DNA from: an uncultured Lachnospiraceae bacterium
GTDB taxonomy: Bacteria; Bacillota; Clostridia; Lachnospirales; Lachnospiraceae
Assembly (NCBI GenBank): GCA_902778165.1
Contig: CACYWQ010000012.1
Location: 39,156 to 103,155 of the forward strand
Length of the DNA: 64,000 nt
Reading direction: 5' to 3'
Under the pieces are notes generated by a model. It was given only the letters and a program-made list of their open reading frames with translations, did no database searches and was not told where the DNA came from. The position numbers and the translations under genes were made by a program. This document shows positions 55,022-63,408 of this stretch, in pieces. Within the stretch, counting starts at the first letter, position 1, and each line of letters begins with the position of its first letter.

Positions 55022-55050
55022 TTGATGAAGTACTTACCAAGGTGTAGATT
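55022..55050 (+). promoter_or_regulatory. promoter of the OCD2/oxidase operon
   Basis: TTGATG (55022-55027) and TAGATT (55045-55050) with 17 bases between. The terminator hairpin at 55063 starts a few bases after the predicted start. Confidence 0.45.
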
Positions 55051-55062
55051 ATATGCATGAAG

Positions 55063-55103
55063 AGGCAAAAGGGTCTATTTATTGATCCTTTTGCCTTTTG
55101 TAT
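55063..55103 (+). terminator. terminator/attenuator before OCD2
   Basis: A 13-bp stem AGGCAAAAGGGTC / GATCCTTTTGCCT (one G-U pair), eight-base loop, followed by TTTTGTATTT. It either ends the pot-OCD1 transcript or, with the promoter at 55022, controls readthrough into the oxidase operon. Confidence 0.75.
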
Positions 55104-55154
55104 TTAAGAAAGATAAACAGACGGATGATTATATTTCGTCGGGAAGGAAAGCAT

Positions 55155-56288
55155 ATGAGTTATCCAGCCATTGATTTTTTGTTTCTAAGTGAAGAAGACA
55201 TGATAAGAGCAGGAGTTAAGAATATGGCAGCCTGCATTGATGCCATGGAAGAAGTAGTCAAATGTTTGAACGCCGGTGATTATGTGATGGGCGGTGAGAA
55301 TCATAATTCCCACGGAAGTCAGGTTTCATTCCCTAAGACTTCACCATTTCCCAATATGCCTCTTGATGTCGGTGATGACAGAAGATTCATGGCAATGCCT
55401 GCATATATAGGTGGCCCGTTTGATCTTATGGGAATGAAATGGTACGGATCGAATATGTCCAATAAGAATAAAGGCCTTCCCAGATCGATACTTACGGTAA
55501 TGTTAAATGATAAAGATACAGGTGCACCTCTTGCATTAATGAGTGCCAATCTGTTAAGCGCATACAGGACCGGAGCCATTCCGGGAGTCGGAGCCAAATA
55601 TCTTGTAAGAAAAGACGCTAAGGTATGCGGTATCTGCGGACCGGGTGTTATGGGCAAGACCTCACTTGCAGCAATTATGGCGACTTGCCCCAATATAGAT
55701 ACACTCAAGGTCAAGGGCAGAGGTAAGGCATCGCTTGAGAAATTCATACAGTTTGTTAAAGAAGAATATCCGACACTTAAGACAGTGGAAGCTGTGGATA
55801 CCGTGGAGGAACTTATCAAAGACAGTGATGTTATATCATTTGCCAATTCCGGAGGAACGGATCCTTCAACCTATCCCTTTGTTAAGAAGGAATGGATCAA
55901 GCCGGGAGCAGTGCTTATCGGTGTAAGTGCCTTTGATATGGATTCTAAAGAATTAAAGAGTCTGTCGCTTGTTGTAGATAATATCAAGTTATATGAAGCA
56001 TGGGCAGAAGAGTTTCCTTATCCGTCCTTTGGAGCGAACAATATAATCGGATCGAAATTTACGGATATGGTTCATGACGGGCTGATATCAATGGATGAGA
56101 TCACAGACTTAGGTGACATTATTTTCGGCAAAAGGCCCGGGCGTGTAAGTGATGACCAGATATTCGTATATTCGGTGGGTGGCATGCCGGTGGAGGATGT
56201 AGCTTGGGGTAAGGTTTGTTATGAAAATGCGAGAAGACTGGGACTTGGGACCAAACTAAGACTGTGGAACGAACCGGATATGCATTAA
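55155..56288 (+). CDS. ornithine cyclodeaminase / mu-crystallin family enzyme (2)
   Basis: A 377-residue paralogue of the preceding OCD protein, clearly alike throughout (MPAYIGG, MKWYGSN, LPRSILTVMLNDKDTGAP, LSAYRTGA) with Rossmann loop GICGPGVMGK. The ATG at 55155 fits the N-terminus of its paralogue and has GGAAGGA upstream. It starts an operon with the 2Fe-2S, FAD, BFD and DAO-type oxidase genes. The pair may act on different imines or form a heteromer; catalysis is not proven by the sequence. Confidence 0.8.
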   Translation: MSYPAIDFLFLSEEDMIRAGVKNMAACIDAMEEVVKCLNAGDYVMGGENHNSHGSQVSFPKTSPFPNMPLDVGDDRRFMAMPAYIGGPFDLMGMKWYGSNMSNKNKGLPRSILTVMLNDKDTGAPLALMSANLLSAYRTGAIPGVGAKYLVRKDAKVCGICGPGVMGKTSLAAIMATCPNIDTLKVKGRGKASLEKFIQFVKEEYPTLKTVEAVDTVEELIKDSDVISFANSGGTDPSTYPFVKKEWIKPGAVLIGVSAFDMDSKELKSLSLVVDNIKLYEAWAEEFPYPSFGANNIIGSKFTDMVHDGLISMDEITDLGDIIFGKRPGRVSDDQIFVYSVGGMPVEDVAWGKVCYENARRLGLGTKLRLWNEPDMH

Positions 56289-56338
56289 TAAACCTGAAAC
56301 GATATGCGGAATATGGAATTTGGAAGGAGAGGATCATT

Positions 56339-56665
56339 ATGGCAGACAGAATTGATGAGCATCCGATACTGGGTGCTTTGGAGAAAGGTCAGACGGTAAA
56401 GTTTACATTTGACGGTAAAGAAATAGAGGGATATGAGGGCGAACCTATAGCCGCAGCACTTAAGGCGGCTGATGTAATGGTTCACAGGTATACACAGAAA
56501 GAGCATAAACCCAGAGGAATATTCTGTGCTATAGGTCGTTGCACAGACTGTGTAATGATAGTTGACGGAGTTCCCAATGTCAGGACATGTATTACACCGC
56601 TTAAGGCGGGAATGGTAGTTAAGACTCAGTACGGTGTGTCGGCTGAACCCTTTGATAAACAGTAG
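56339..56665 (+). CDS. 2Fe-2S ferredoxin-like subunit (HcnA/SoxA N-domain type)
   Basis: A 108-residue protein of the Fer2_4 type that joins amine/imino-acid oxidase complexes such as hydrogen cyanide synthase HcnA. The cysteines are Cys63, Cys68, Cys71 and Cys84 (CAIGRCTDC...RTC), which hold one [2Fe-2S] cluster. I chose ATG 56339, with GGAAGGAGAGG upstream, over earlier in-frame starts. It precedes the FAD subunit by 12 bases. It should transfer electrons from the dehydrogenase subunits. Confidence 0.85.
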   Translation: MADRIDEHPILGALEKGQTVKFTFDGKEIEGYEGEPIAAALKAADVMVHRYTQKEHKPRGIFCAIGRCTDCVMIVDGVPNVRTCITPLKAGMVVKTQYGVSAEPFDKQ

Positions 56666-56677
56666 GAGGACATGACT

Positions 56678-58255
56678 ATGAAAAGATATGATTTGATTAT
56701 TGTTGGTGCAGGTCCTTCAGGTCTTTCAGCAGCAATAGAAGCGGCTAAGAGGGGACTTAACGTTGTTGTATTTGATGAGAATGAGAAGCCCGGAGGACAG
56801 TTATTTAAGCAGATCCATAAGTTCTTTGGATCCAAAGAGCATCGTGCCAAAGTAAGGGGATTTGTAATAGGCAAGCAACTTCTTGATGAAGCGGCAGAGG
56901 CAGGAGTATCAGTGGTACTTAATGCGACTGTCATAGGTCTGTATCAGGACAAAGAAGTTGTGGTTAAGATGGGTGAAGAGATTAAACACTATAAAGCTGA
57001 TGCTGTTGTAATTGCTACGGGTGCAGCCGAGAATATGGTCACATTTCCCGGTTGGACATTACCGGGTGTGATAGGTGCAGGTGCAGCTCAGACGCTTATG
57101 AATCTTCACGGAGTATTACCCGGTAAGAGGGTACTTATGCTTGGTTCAGGTAATGTCGGATTGGTGGTTTCTTTCCAGTTATTACAATGTGGATGTGAGG
57201 TTGTTGCACTGGTTGATGCAGCGCCCAGAGTAGGAGGATATGGTGTACATGCGGCCAAGGTAGCAAGGACCGGAGTTCCATTCTATTTATCCCATACTAT
57301 TGTTGAGGCGGAAGGTGATGACTGTGTTAAGGGTGTAACCATAGCACAGGTAGATGAGAAATTTGATTTCATCCCGGGAACCGAGAAGCATTTTGATGTT
57401 GATACCATATGTCTTGCTGTAGGATTATCTCCTATGTCGCAACTTCTTAAGATGGCGGGTGCTCAGATGGAAGATAACCCGAAGCGTGGCGGACAGGTTC
57501 CGATATGTGATGAGTATGGACGCACTTCTATTCCGGGTGTGTTCGTTGCAGGAGATGTGTCAGGAATAGAAGAGGCATCTTCAGCCATGATAGAAGGAAG
57601 AATGGCAGGCGTTGTTGCGGCTGAGTATTTGGGATATACAGATGAAGAAGCAATGCAGTCGGAATTGGAAGAACTTAATAAGGCTCTGGATGGATTAAGA
57701 CAGGGAATGTTCGCTCCTAAGAATCGAGGCAAGGCGATCGAGAAGACAGAAGAAGGAATCGATATTTCCCAGAACCTTCTTAAGAACGGTTATGTTGCAG
57801 ATGATGAGATAGAGAGATTTCCGGGAGTGACACATAAGAAGGGTGTACATCCCGTTATAGAGTGTACACAGAATATACCGTGTAATCCCTGTCAGGATGC
57901 ATGTCCCAAGAAGTGTATCTCAATCGGAAACAATATTACATCGCTTCCGATAGTGGTTGATAACAGTGAATGCATCAATTGCGGAATGTGCGTGGCAAGT
58001 TGTTCGGGACAGGCGATATTCCTTGTTGATGAAGACTGTGGGGACGGAACGGCAACGGTTACCCTTCCTTATGAGTTCCTGCCGCTTCCGGCAGAAGGAA
58101 CCAAGGGTATTGCACTTGGAAGAAGCGGTAAAGAAGTATGTGAGGCAACTGTTGTATCGGTTAAGTCAGCCAAGGCATTTGATAAGACAAATCTGCTTAC
58201 AATGAGAGTACCTAAGGAATATGCCATGACGGCAAGATTCTTCAAAGTCATGTAA
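56678..58255 (+). CDS. FAD/NAD(P)-type oxidase subunit with 2x[4Fe-4S] domain (HcnB-like)
   Basis: A 525-residue flavoprotein. FAD loop VGAGPSG (about 9-15), second nucleotide loop MLGSGNVG (about 153), GVFVAGDVSG near residue 290, then a ferredoxin domain with CxxxxxCxxCxxxC (Cys396, 402, 405, 409, 413) and CINCGMCVASC (432, 435, 438, 442), enough for two [4Fe-4S] clusters. HcnB-like subunits usually end in a BFD-like domain; here it is a separate gene. The ATG at 56678 is eight bases from AGGAGG; ATG 56672 is too close. Electrons from the substrate probably go to ferredoxin or NAD rather than O2. Confidence 0.85.
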   Translation: MKRYDLIIVGAGPSGLSAAIEAAKRGLNVVVFDENEKPGGQLFKQIHKFFGSKEHRAKVRGFVIGKQLLDEAAEAGVSVVLNATVIGLYQDKEVVVKMGEEIKHYKADAVVIATGAAENMVTFPGWTLPGVIGAGAAQTLMNLHGVLPGKRVLMLGSGNVGLVVSFQLLQCGCEVVALVDAAPRVGGYGVHAAKVARTGVPFYLSHTIVEAEGDDCVKGVTIAQVDEKFDFIPGTEKHFDVDTICLAVGLSPMSQLLKMAGAQMEDNPKRGGQVPICDEYGRTSIPGVFVAGDVSGIEEASSAMIEGRMAGVVAAEYLGYTDEEAMQSELEELNKALDGLRQGMFAPKNRGKAIEKTEEGIDISQNLLKNGYVADDEIERFPGVTHKKGVHPVIECTQNIPCNPCQDACPKKCISIGNNITSLPIVVDNSECINCGMCVASCSGQAIFLVDEDCGDGTATVTLPYEFLPLPAEGTKGIALGRSGKEVCEATVVSVKSAKAFDKTNLLTMRVPKEYAMTARFFKVM

Positions 58256-58270
58256 AGGGAGGGATTGGAT

Positions 58271-58600
58271 ATGAACAGTGTTAATGACAGATCAAGAGAT
58301 ATAGGACCTTTTGTACCGGCTCCCGATGATGATATGTTGATATGCCGTTGTGAAGAGATAACAAAAGGTGAGATAAGGCAGGCGGTTCATGACGGAATGT
58401 GGACCATAACCGAGATACGAAGATACTTAAGAGCCGGAATGGGATTGTGTCAGGGACAGACATGTTCAAGGCTTGTTAAGGGAATAGTGGCTAAAGAACT
58501 TGGAGTATCACCTGCGGAGATTGAACCTGCCACAAGCAGAGTACCTATGCGTCCGATAGAGATGCGTATCTTTGCAAATGAAGCAAAGGAGGATGATTAG
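58271..58600 (+). CDS. BFD-like [2Fe-2S]-binding protein
   Basis: A 109-residue small protein with Cys25, Cys27, Cys60 and Cys65 (ICRCEEIT...GLCQGQTC), the pattern of BFD-like [2Fe-2S] domains. In HcnB or opine-oxidase subunits this domain is fused; here it is free. It starts 15 bases after the FAD subunit (ATG 58271, GGGAGG upstream; TTG 58265 is less likely) and ends just before the DAO-type gene. It completes the electron-transfer chain of the complex. Confidence 0.85.
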   Translation: MNSVNDRSRDIGPFVPAPDDDMLICRCEEITKGEIRQAVHDGMWTITEIRRYLRAGMGLCQGQTCSRLVKGIVAKELGVSPAEIEPATSRVPMRPIEMRIFANEAKEDD

Positions 58601-58601
58601 T

Positions 58602-59732
58602 ATGAACAGTAATGCTGAAGTTGTAGTAATTGGCGGTGGAATAATCGGTAACTCTGCAGCATATTATCTGGCCAAGAGGGGATTAAGCGTAATTGTCCTT
58701 GAGGGAAGTGACTTTATAGGTAACGGCGGATCCAGCAGAAACGGCGGAGGAGTCAGACAGTCAGGAAGAGATGTAAGAGAACTGCCTCTTGTTATGTATG
58801 GTATCAAGAATCTCTGGCCTACATTATCTGAAGAGTTGGAGACGGATTGTGAATACCATCAGGATGGTAACCTTCGTCTTGGTAAGAATGATAAACATAA
58901 AGAGATTCTGACCAAACTTGCGACTAATGCACAGAGCTGCGGATTGGATGTAAGAATGATTGATGCAGCTGAGGTTAGGAGTATTAACCCTTATCTGTCG
59001 GATGAAGTAACCTGTGCAAGCTGGTGTCCTACAGACGGACATGCCAATCCTCTGACGACAACCCTTGGCTATTACAAGATGGCCAGACGCCTCGGAGTAA
59101 GGTTTATTTCCGGTGAGAAGGTAACGGAACTTAGGATGGTCAAAGGTAAGGTAAGAAAGGTCATATGTGAATCAGGTGATGTATTCGAAGGAGAGAATAT
59201 ATTAGTTGCAGCCGGATATGACAGCAGGGCAATCTTAGGTACAGTGGGAGTGGATATACCGATGACAAGATCTCTGCTTGAATGTCTAGTAACGGAAGCC
59301 GAACCCCATATGTTCGATCAGATGCTTGGAACTGCCGAGGCGGATTTCTACGGACACCAGACCAAGCATGGTTCGTTTGTTTTCGGAGGTTCATCCGGAT
59401 TTGAAGGCAGTAATAAGGATAACGGTACGCCCATATCAAATGCCAAGACAGCCCCTTGTATCTGTCGCGGTATCATGAAATACTTCCCGGATCTTGCTAA
59501 TGCCAAGATAGTCAGGACGTGGGCAGGATGGAGTGATAAATGTGCAGACGGAGTAGCAGTGGTAGGCGCCATAGATGAGGTACCGGGATTATATACATCC
59601 TGTGCAATGTCAGGCCACGGCTTCGGTATAGGACCGGCAGCAGGTCATCAGTTGGCACAGCTTATTGCTACAGGAACTACGGATGTAGACTTAAGTACAC
59701 TCAGATATGACAGATTCAAGGCTAAGATATAA
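58602..59732 (+). CDS. FAD-dependent amine/imino-acid oxidoreductase (DAO/HcnC-like)
   Basis: A 376-residue DAO-family flavoprotein (VVVIGGGIIGNSAAYYLAKRG, SSRNGGGVRQSGRD, then the C-terminal AMSGHGFGIGPAAGHQLA). Relatives oxidise glycine, sarcosine, opines, proline or hydroxyproline. As the catalytic subunit it would take a hydride from the C-N bond and pass electrons to the FAD/Fe-S subunits. ATG 58602 has GGAGG upstream. Gene order 2Fe-2S, FAD, BFD, DAO copies hcnABC or oox-type complexes. The substrate is unknown. Confidence 0.85.
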   Translation: MNSNAEVVVIGGGIIGNSAAYYLAKRGLSVIVLEGSDFIGNGGSSRNGGGVRQSGRDVRELPLVMYGIKNLWPTLSEELETDCEYHQDGNLRLGKNDKHKEILTKLATNAQSCGLDVRMIDAAEVRSINPYLSDEVTCASWCPTDGHANPLTTTLGYYKMARRLGVRFISGEKVTELRMVKGKVRKVICESGDVFEGENILVAAGYDSRAILGTVGVDIPMTRSLLECLVTEAEPHMFDQMLGTAEADFYGHQTKHGSFVFGGSSGFEGSNKDNGTPISNAKTAPCICRGIMKYFPDLANAKIVRTWAGWSDKCADGVAVVGAIDEVPGLYTSCAMSGHGFGIGPAAGHQLAQLIATGTTDVDLSTLRYDRFKAKI

Positions 59733-59753
59733 GCAAGTAACGGAGGAGCATAT

Positions 59754-60914
59754 ATGAACAATTACGAATATTGCGTTCCTACAGATATCAGATTCGGTAA
59801 GGATCAGGTAGAGTGCTTATCTAAAGAGATAGGCAAATACGGGAAGAGAGTTCTTATGGTATACGGCGGAGGAAGTATCAAAAGAACCGGTATATATGAT
59901 AAGATATATGAAGTATTAAAGGACTATGAGATATACGAACTGCCTGGTATAGAGCCTAATCCGAAGTTAGCATCCGTTAAGGAAGGTACCAAGATATGTA
60001 AGGATAATAATATAGATGTTGTGTTGGCTGTAGGAGGCGGAAGTTGTATAGATGCATCCAAGCATATCGCAGCAGCAGCATACTATGACGGCGATCCATG
60101 GGACCTTGTTATGGATAAAACGAAGGTGACTGAGGCGCTGCCTGTTTTCACAGTGCTTACAATCTGTGCTACAGGTTCAGAGATGAACCCCGGTGCTGTT
60201 ATAAGTAACGAGGAGACTAAGGAGAAACTTGAACTTAATCATCCGCTTCTGTATCCCAAGTTGTCGGTATGTGATCCGACATATCTGTATACATTGCCGG
60301 GCAAGCAGACGGCAGCGGGAACAGCGGATATAATCTCGCATATATTTGAACAGTATTTCCAACCAAATGACGGAGCTTACATTACTGACAGATTAAGTGA
60401 GGCGGCACTTAAGACATGTTTCAAATACGGTCCGATCGCAATGACGGAGCCTGAGAATTATGAGGCCAGATCCAATCTGATGTGGACAAGTTCGATCGCA
60501 CTTAATCATCTGTTTACATTTGGTAAGGGAGGGGCGTGGTCGGTGCATCCTATTGAGCATGAATTGTCAGCCTTCTATGATATTACCCACGGTATCGGTC
60601 TTGCAATCCTGACTCCGGCGTGGATGAGATATGTACTTAATTCCAATACAGTTGCCAGATTTGCCATGTATGCCAGAAATGTATGGGATATTGTTGCAGA
60701 AGATGATTATGAGGCAGCGAATGCCGGAATAGATCGTACGGAGCAGTTTTTCATCAAATTGGGATTGCCGACAAGGCTTTCGGAGTTGGGAATAGATGAT
60801 TCACAATTTGAACTGATGGCTTCCGAGGCAGTCAGAACAAGCGGATTATCTACAAGAGCATATGTTAAGCTTGATGTAGGCGATGTGACACAGATATACA
60901 GAGATTGTTTATAA
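59754..60914 (+). CDS. iron-containing alcohol dehydrogenase (butanol-dehydrogenase-like)
   Basis: A 386-residue NAD(P)-dependent group III alcohol dehydrogenase. The GGGS loop (LAVGGGSCIDASK) and the metal ligands in TADIISHIFEQYF and HPIEHELSAFYDITHGIGLA are intact. It could reduce an aldehyde made by the oxidase complex to an alcohol and recycle NADH. GGAGG precedes ATG 59754, 21 bases after the DAO gene, so it is the last gene of the operon. YqhD/BdhA relatives have broad substrates, so the aldehyde is not named. Confidence 0.9.
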   Translation: MNNYEYCVPTDIRFGKDQVECLSKEIGKYGKRVLMVYGGGSIKRTGIYDKIYEVLKDYEIYELPGIEPNPKLASVKEGTKICKDNNIDVVLAVGGGSCIDASKHIAAAAYYDGDPWDLVMDKTKVTEALPVFTVLTICATGSEMNPGAVISNEETKEKLELNHPLLYPKLSVCDPTYLYTLPGKQTAAGTADIISHIFEQYFQPNDGAYITDRLSEAALKTCFKYGPIAMTEPENYEARSNLMWTSSIALNHLFTFGKGGAWSVHPIEHELSAFYDITHGIGLAILTPAWMRYVLNSNTVARFAMYARNVWDIVAEDDYEAANAGIDRTEQFFIKLGLPTRLSELGIDDSQFELMASEAVRTSGLSTRAYVKLDVGDVTQIYRDCL

Positions 60915-60960
60915 TTGTGGTGAAATACATAAGAAGCGCATTAAAAAAGTATAAAATGCG

Positions 60961-60988
60961 TGGACAAACCCTAAAATAGTGGTAAAAT
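60961..60988 (+). promoter_or_regulatory. promoter of the membrane/TPR gene
   Basis: TGGACA (60961-60966) and TAAAAT (60983-60988) with 16 bases between, in the 106-base gap after the alcohol dehydrogenase. No clear terminator hairpin was found in the gap. Confidence 0.5.
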
Positions 60989-61020
60989 AGTACCAGATTA
61001 TATACAAGGAAGTGTATACT

Positions 61021-63405
61021 GTGGAAGAGAAAATGATTGATACAGAGACTAAGGCGGAGCAGGTACAATATAAGGGAAACCTTTTGATGCTTTTTATGTG
61101 TGGCGGAGGCGGTATTGCATACCTTATAGAATCCCTGCTCTTTAGATTGTCTTATAAACCGATTTCCGAAGGGTTGGCGTATGTCATACAGATTATATGC
61201 CAGCTTATTTTTCTTTTGATTCTTGCTTTTTTTCTTAAATCTTTCTATAAGCAGACGCAGGCCAGATCTCTGACTTTTTCTGATTACATGCGCACAGTGG
61301 CTTCTGCCACGTGGTTTGGGATCATCGTATTTGCTGCGGGAGTGATCTACCGCGGAGGAATGTTTGCAGCCGTTGCCGCATATGCAGGCAATGGGGTCCT
61401 ATCTGTTGTAATCATAGCTATATCGCTAATTATCATATTGTTTTTGGTCGTTACGGTACTGTTTGCCATACCGGTCAGTATGATGCCTAAGGGATCTAAG
61501 GTGTCATTATTTGCTGTATGGCGTCATATTTTGGTTCTGTTATCAACTGTCTTGGTTCTTATCCTGATAATTCCGGGTCATACATTGATTAATATGCTAT
61601 TTGATTCATATCCGGCACTGTTTGGCGCGTCATTTGCTTCAAGAATGATGTCCAAAGTGCTGGTCGCATTTATTTATACCGTTATATTTGACAGGTATAT
61701 CGCATATGTGATCAGACGGCTTGGCGGGTCGGTAACAGATGCAGATTCAGTGGATGAAACAGAGCGATCACGCGGGGTGATGATTTTTAAATTCATACCC
61801 CTTATTTTGGCTACGATCTTATACATGGTTTCGATAATCTTAACACGTGGTAATGAAGATACCAATGCTATTACGGCTGATATAGAAGCGCAGCTTGATA
61901 AGGCTGATCTGCTTATTAAGGATGGAAGTATTGCAGAAGGAATCCGTGAGTATATGATCGCATCGGATAAGGTGAGTGCTCTGGATGCATATGTTAAAGA
62001 GGATATGGAAGCACTTGATAAATATATCAAGGAACATCCCGGTGATGCTTTCTATATTAAACTTAAGTATGCCGTAACAGGTGATCCTGAAGTGATCGAA
62101 GAGAGTATATGGCAAAGTGATGTTGATTATAGTACTGTTCATGCAATTCTTAATGCTTATGCCGATAAAGACAGGTTAAAAGGAAAGAAGCAAGTATTAA
62201 GGAAAGAACTCACAGCCTTGTGTATTGCAGAGGAAGAACTTGTTAACAAAGATGATATCGGAGATGCCGGCGAAATAAAGAAGACCGAGATCAAGTCATA
62301 TATCAAAGAACAGTCGGACCGTCTTGCTTACGGAGAATTACTTAAGGAAGTTCTTGGTATAGTACAGGGCGGAAACGTAAGTGAGGAACAGGTGAACATG
62401 CTGCTTGATATGGCAGAGCAGAATCCAGATAGCATGTTGTATCAACTGGCTGCAGTATCATATGCGTCCGGTGCAGTAAGTGATGATTCACACTTCCTTG
62501 ATAGGTTCTCAGAGTGTGTGCTTCGTATGGACGACCTCTATTGCATGGGTGACCCGTCTAAGGAAGCGCTTATCAATGAGAAATTATATGCATCTGAGCT
62601 TATGCTTAAATGTTACGATTATGAGAATGCCATGGCGATCCTTAAAGAAGTGGCAGATGTCGGAAATGAAGATGTTGAAGATGAGTTAATGTTCTGCATG
62701 AATGCCTTAGAGGACTACGAAGGTCTTGCAGATTATGCTTATAAGTTATCATCAGAGAAGAATCGGGCAGAGATTCTTTATTATCTCGCCATAGCATACC
62801 TTAAGACAGATGAACCCGACAAATCCCTTGAATATGCAGTCAAACTGTCTAAACTGGTAGAAGAAGCAGAAACTGCAGACATGGAACGCGACAGCAAGTT
62901 TATCTACAATTACGCACAGTATGCATCTCTTAAGGATACATGGAGAGGTATCGTAGATTACAAATATGCACTTGAATTAAATGAAGAGCAGAAAAACAAG
63001 ATCGGTTCGACTGTTCTGTTAAACGGATATATAGAAGCCATAGAGGATATCTTCAGAAACAGAGACTATGAGAGTGCCATTGAAGTAGCGGACAGACTTG
63101 AGAAATCATATCCGGGACTGTCTATGACTCCATATATAAGAGGTACTGCATATTTGTCTGATGATGATGCGGAAGCGGCAGAAAAAGAATTCGTAAAATG
63201 TCTGAATATAGACCCTGACAACATGTCGGCAGCGTATTCGCTCACGGTCGTATATGATGAACTTGAAGATTATGAGGCAGCATATGCGATGTGTGACAGG
63301 ATTTTGGTCAATCTTCCGGAACAGGATCACGGAACGGACTGGTACGGAATTGCCATACACGTAAAACAGTTAAAAGAAAGATTAAAAGATTACGTGAGGA
63401 ATTAG
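61021..63405 (+). CDS. multi-pass membrane protein with TPR-like tail, unknown function
   Basis: A 794-residue protein not assigned to a family. The first 270 residues hold about seven membrane helices (GVLSVVIIAISLIIILFLVV and HILVLLSTVLVLILI among them); the remaining 520 residues are helical with TPR-like repeats (VADRLEKSYPGLSMTPYIRGTAY; AEKEFVKCLNIDPDNMSAAY). I chose the GTG at 61021, about eight bases from AAGGA; ATG 61033 is another choice. The next gene has a similar but shorter plan. Many Lachnospiraceae carry such proteins; their role is unknown. Confidence 0.65.
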   Translation: MEEKMIDTETKAEQVQYKGNLLMLFMCGGGGIAYLIESLLFRLSYKPISEGLAYVIQIICQLIFLLILAFFLKSFYKQTQARSLTFSDYMRTVASATWFGIIVFAAGVIYRGGMFAAVAAYAGNGVLSVVIIAISLIIILFLVVTVLFAIPVSMMPKGSKVSLFAVWRHILVLLSTVLVLILIIPGHTLINMLFDSYPALFGASFASRMMSKVLVAFIYTVIFDRYIAYVIRRLGGSVTDADSVDETERSRGVMIFKFIPLILATILYMVSIILTRGNEDTNAITADIEAQLDKADLLIKDGSIAEGIREYMIASDKVSALDAYVKEDMEALDKYIKEHPGDAFYIKLKYAVTGDPEVIEESIWQSDVDYSTVHAILNAYADKDRLKGKKQVLRKELTALCIAEEELVNKDDIGDAGEIKKTEIKSYIKEQSDRLAYGELLKEVLGIVQGGNVSEEQVNMLLDMAEQNPDSMLYQLAAVSYASGAVSDDSHFLDRFSECVLRMDDLYCMGDPSKEALINEKLYASELMLKCYDYENAMAILKEVADVGNEDVEDELMFCMNALEDYEGLADYAYKLSSEKNRAEILYYLAIAYLKTDEPDKSLEYAVKLSKLVEEAETADMERDSKFIYNYAQYASLKDTWRGIVDYKYALELNEEQKNKIGSTVLLNGYIEAIEDIFRNRDYESAIEVADRLEKSYPGLSMTPYIRGTAYLSDDDAEAAEKEFVKCLNIDPDNMSAAYSLTVVYDELEDYEAAYAMCDRILVNLPEQDHGTDWYGIAIHVKQLKERLKDYVRN

Positions 63406-63408
63406 TAT

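Noticed and set aside
56339-59732. True hydrogen cyanide synthase
   Set aside because: Gene order is alike, but the organism type, the extra 4Fe-4S domain, the OCD and pot neighbours point to amine or imino-acid oxidation; cyanide production cannot be inferred.
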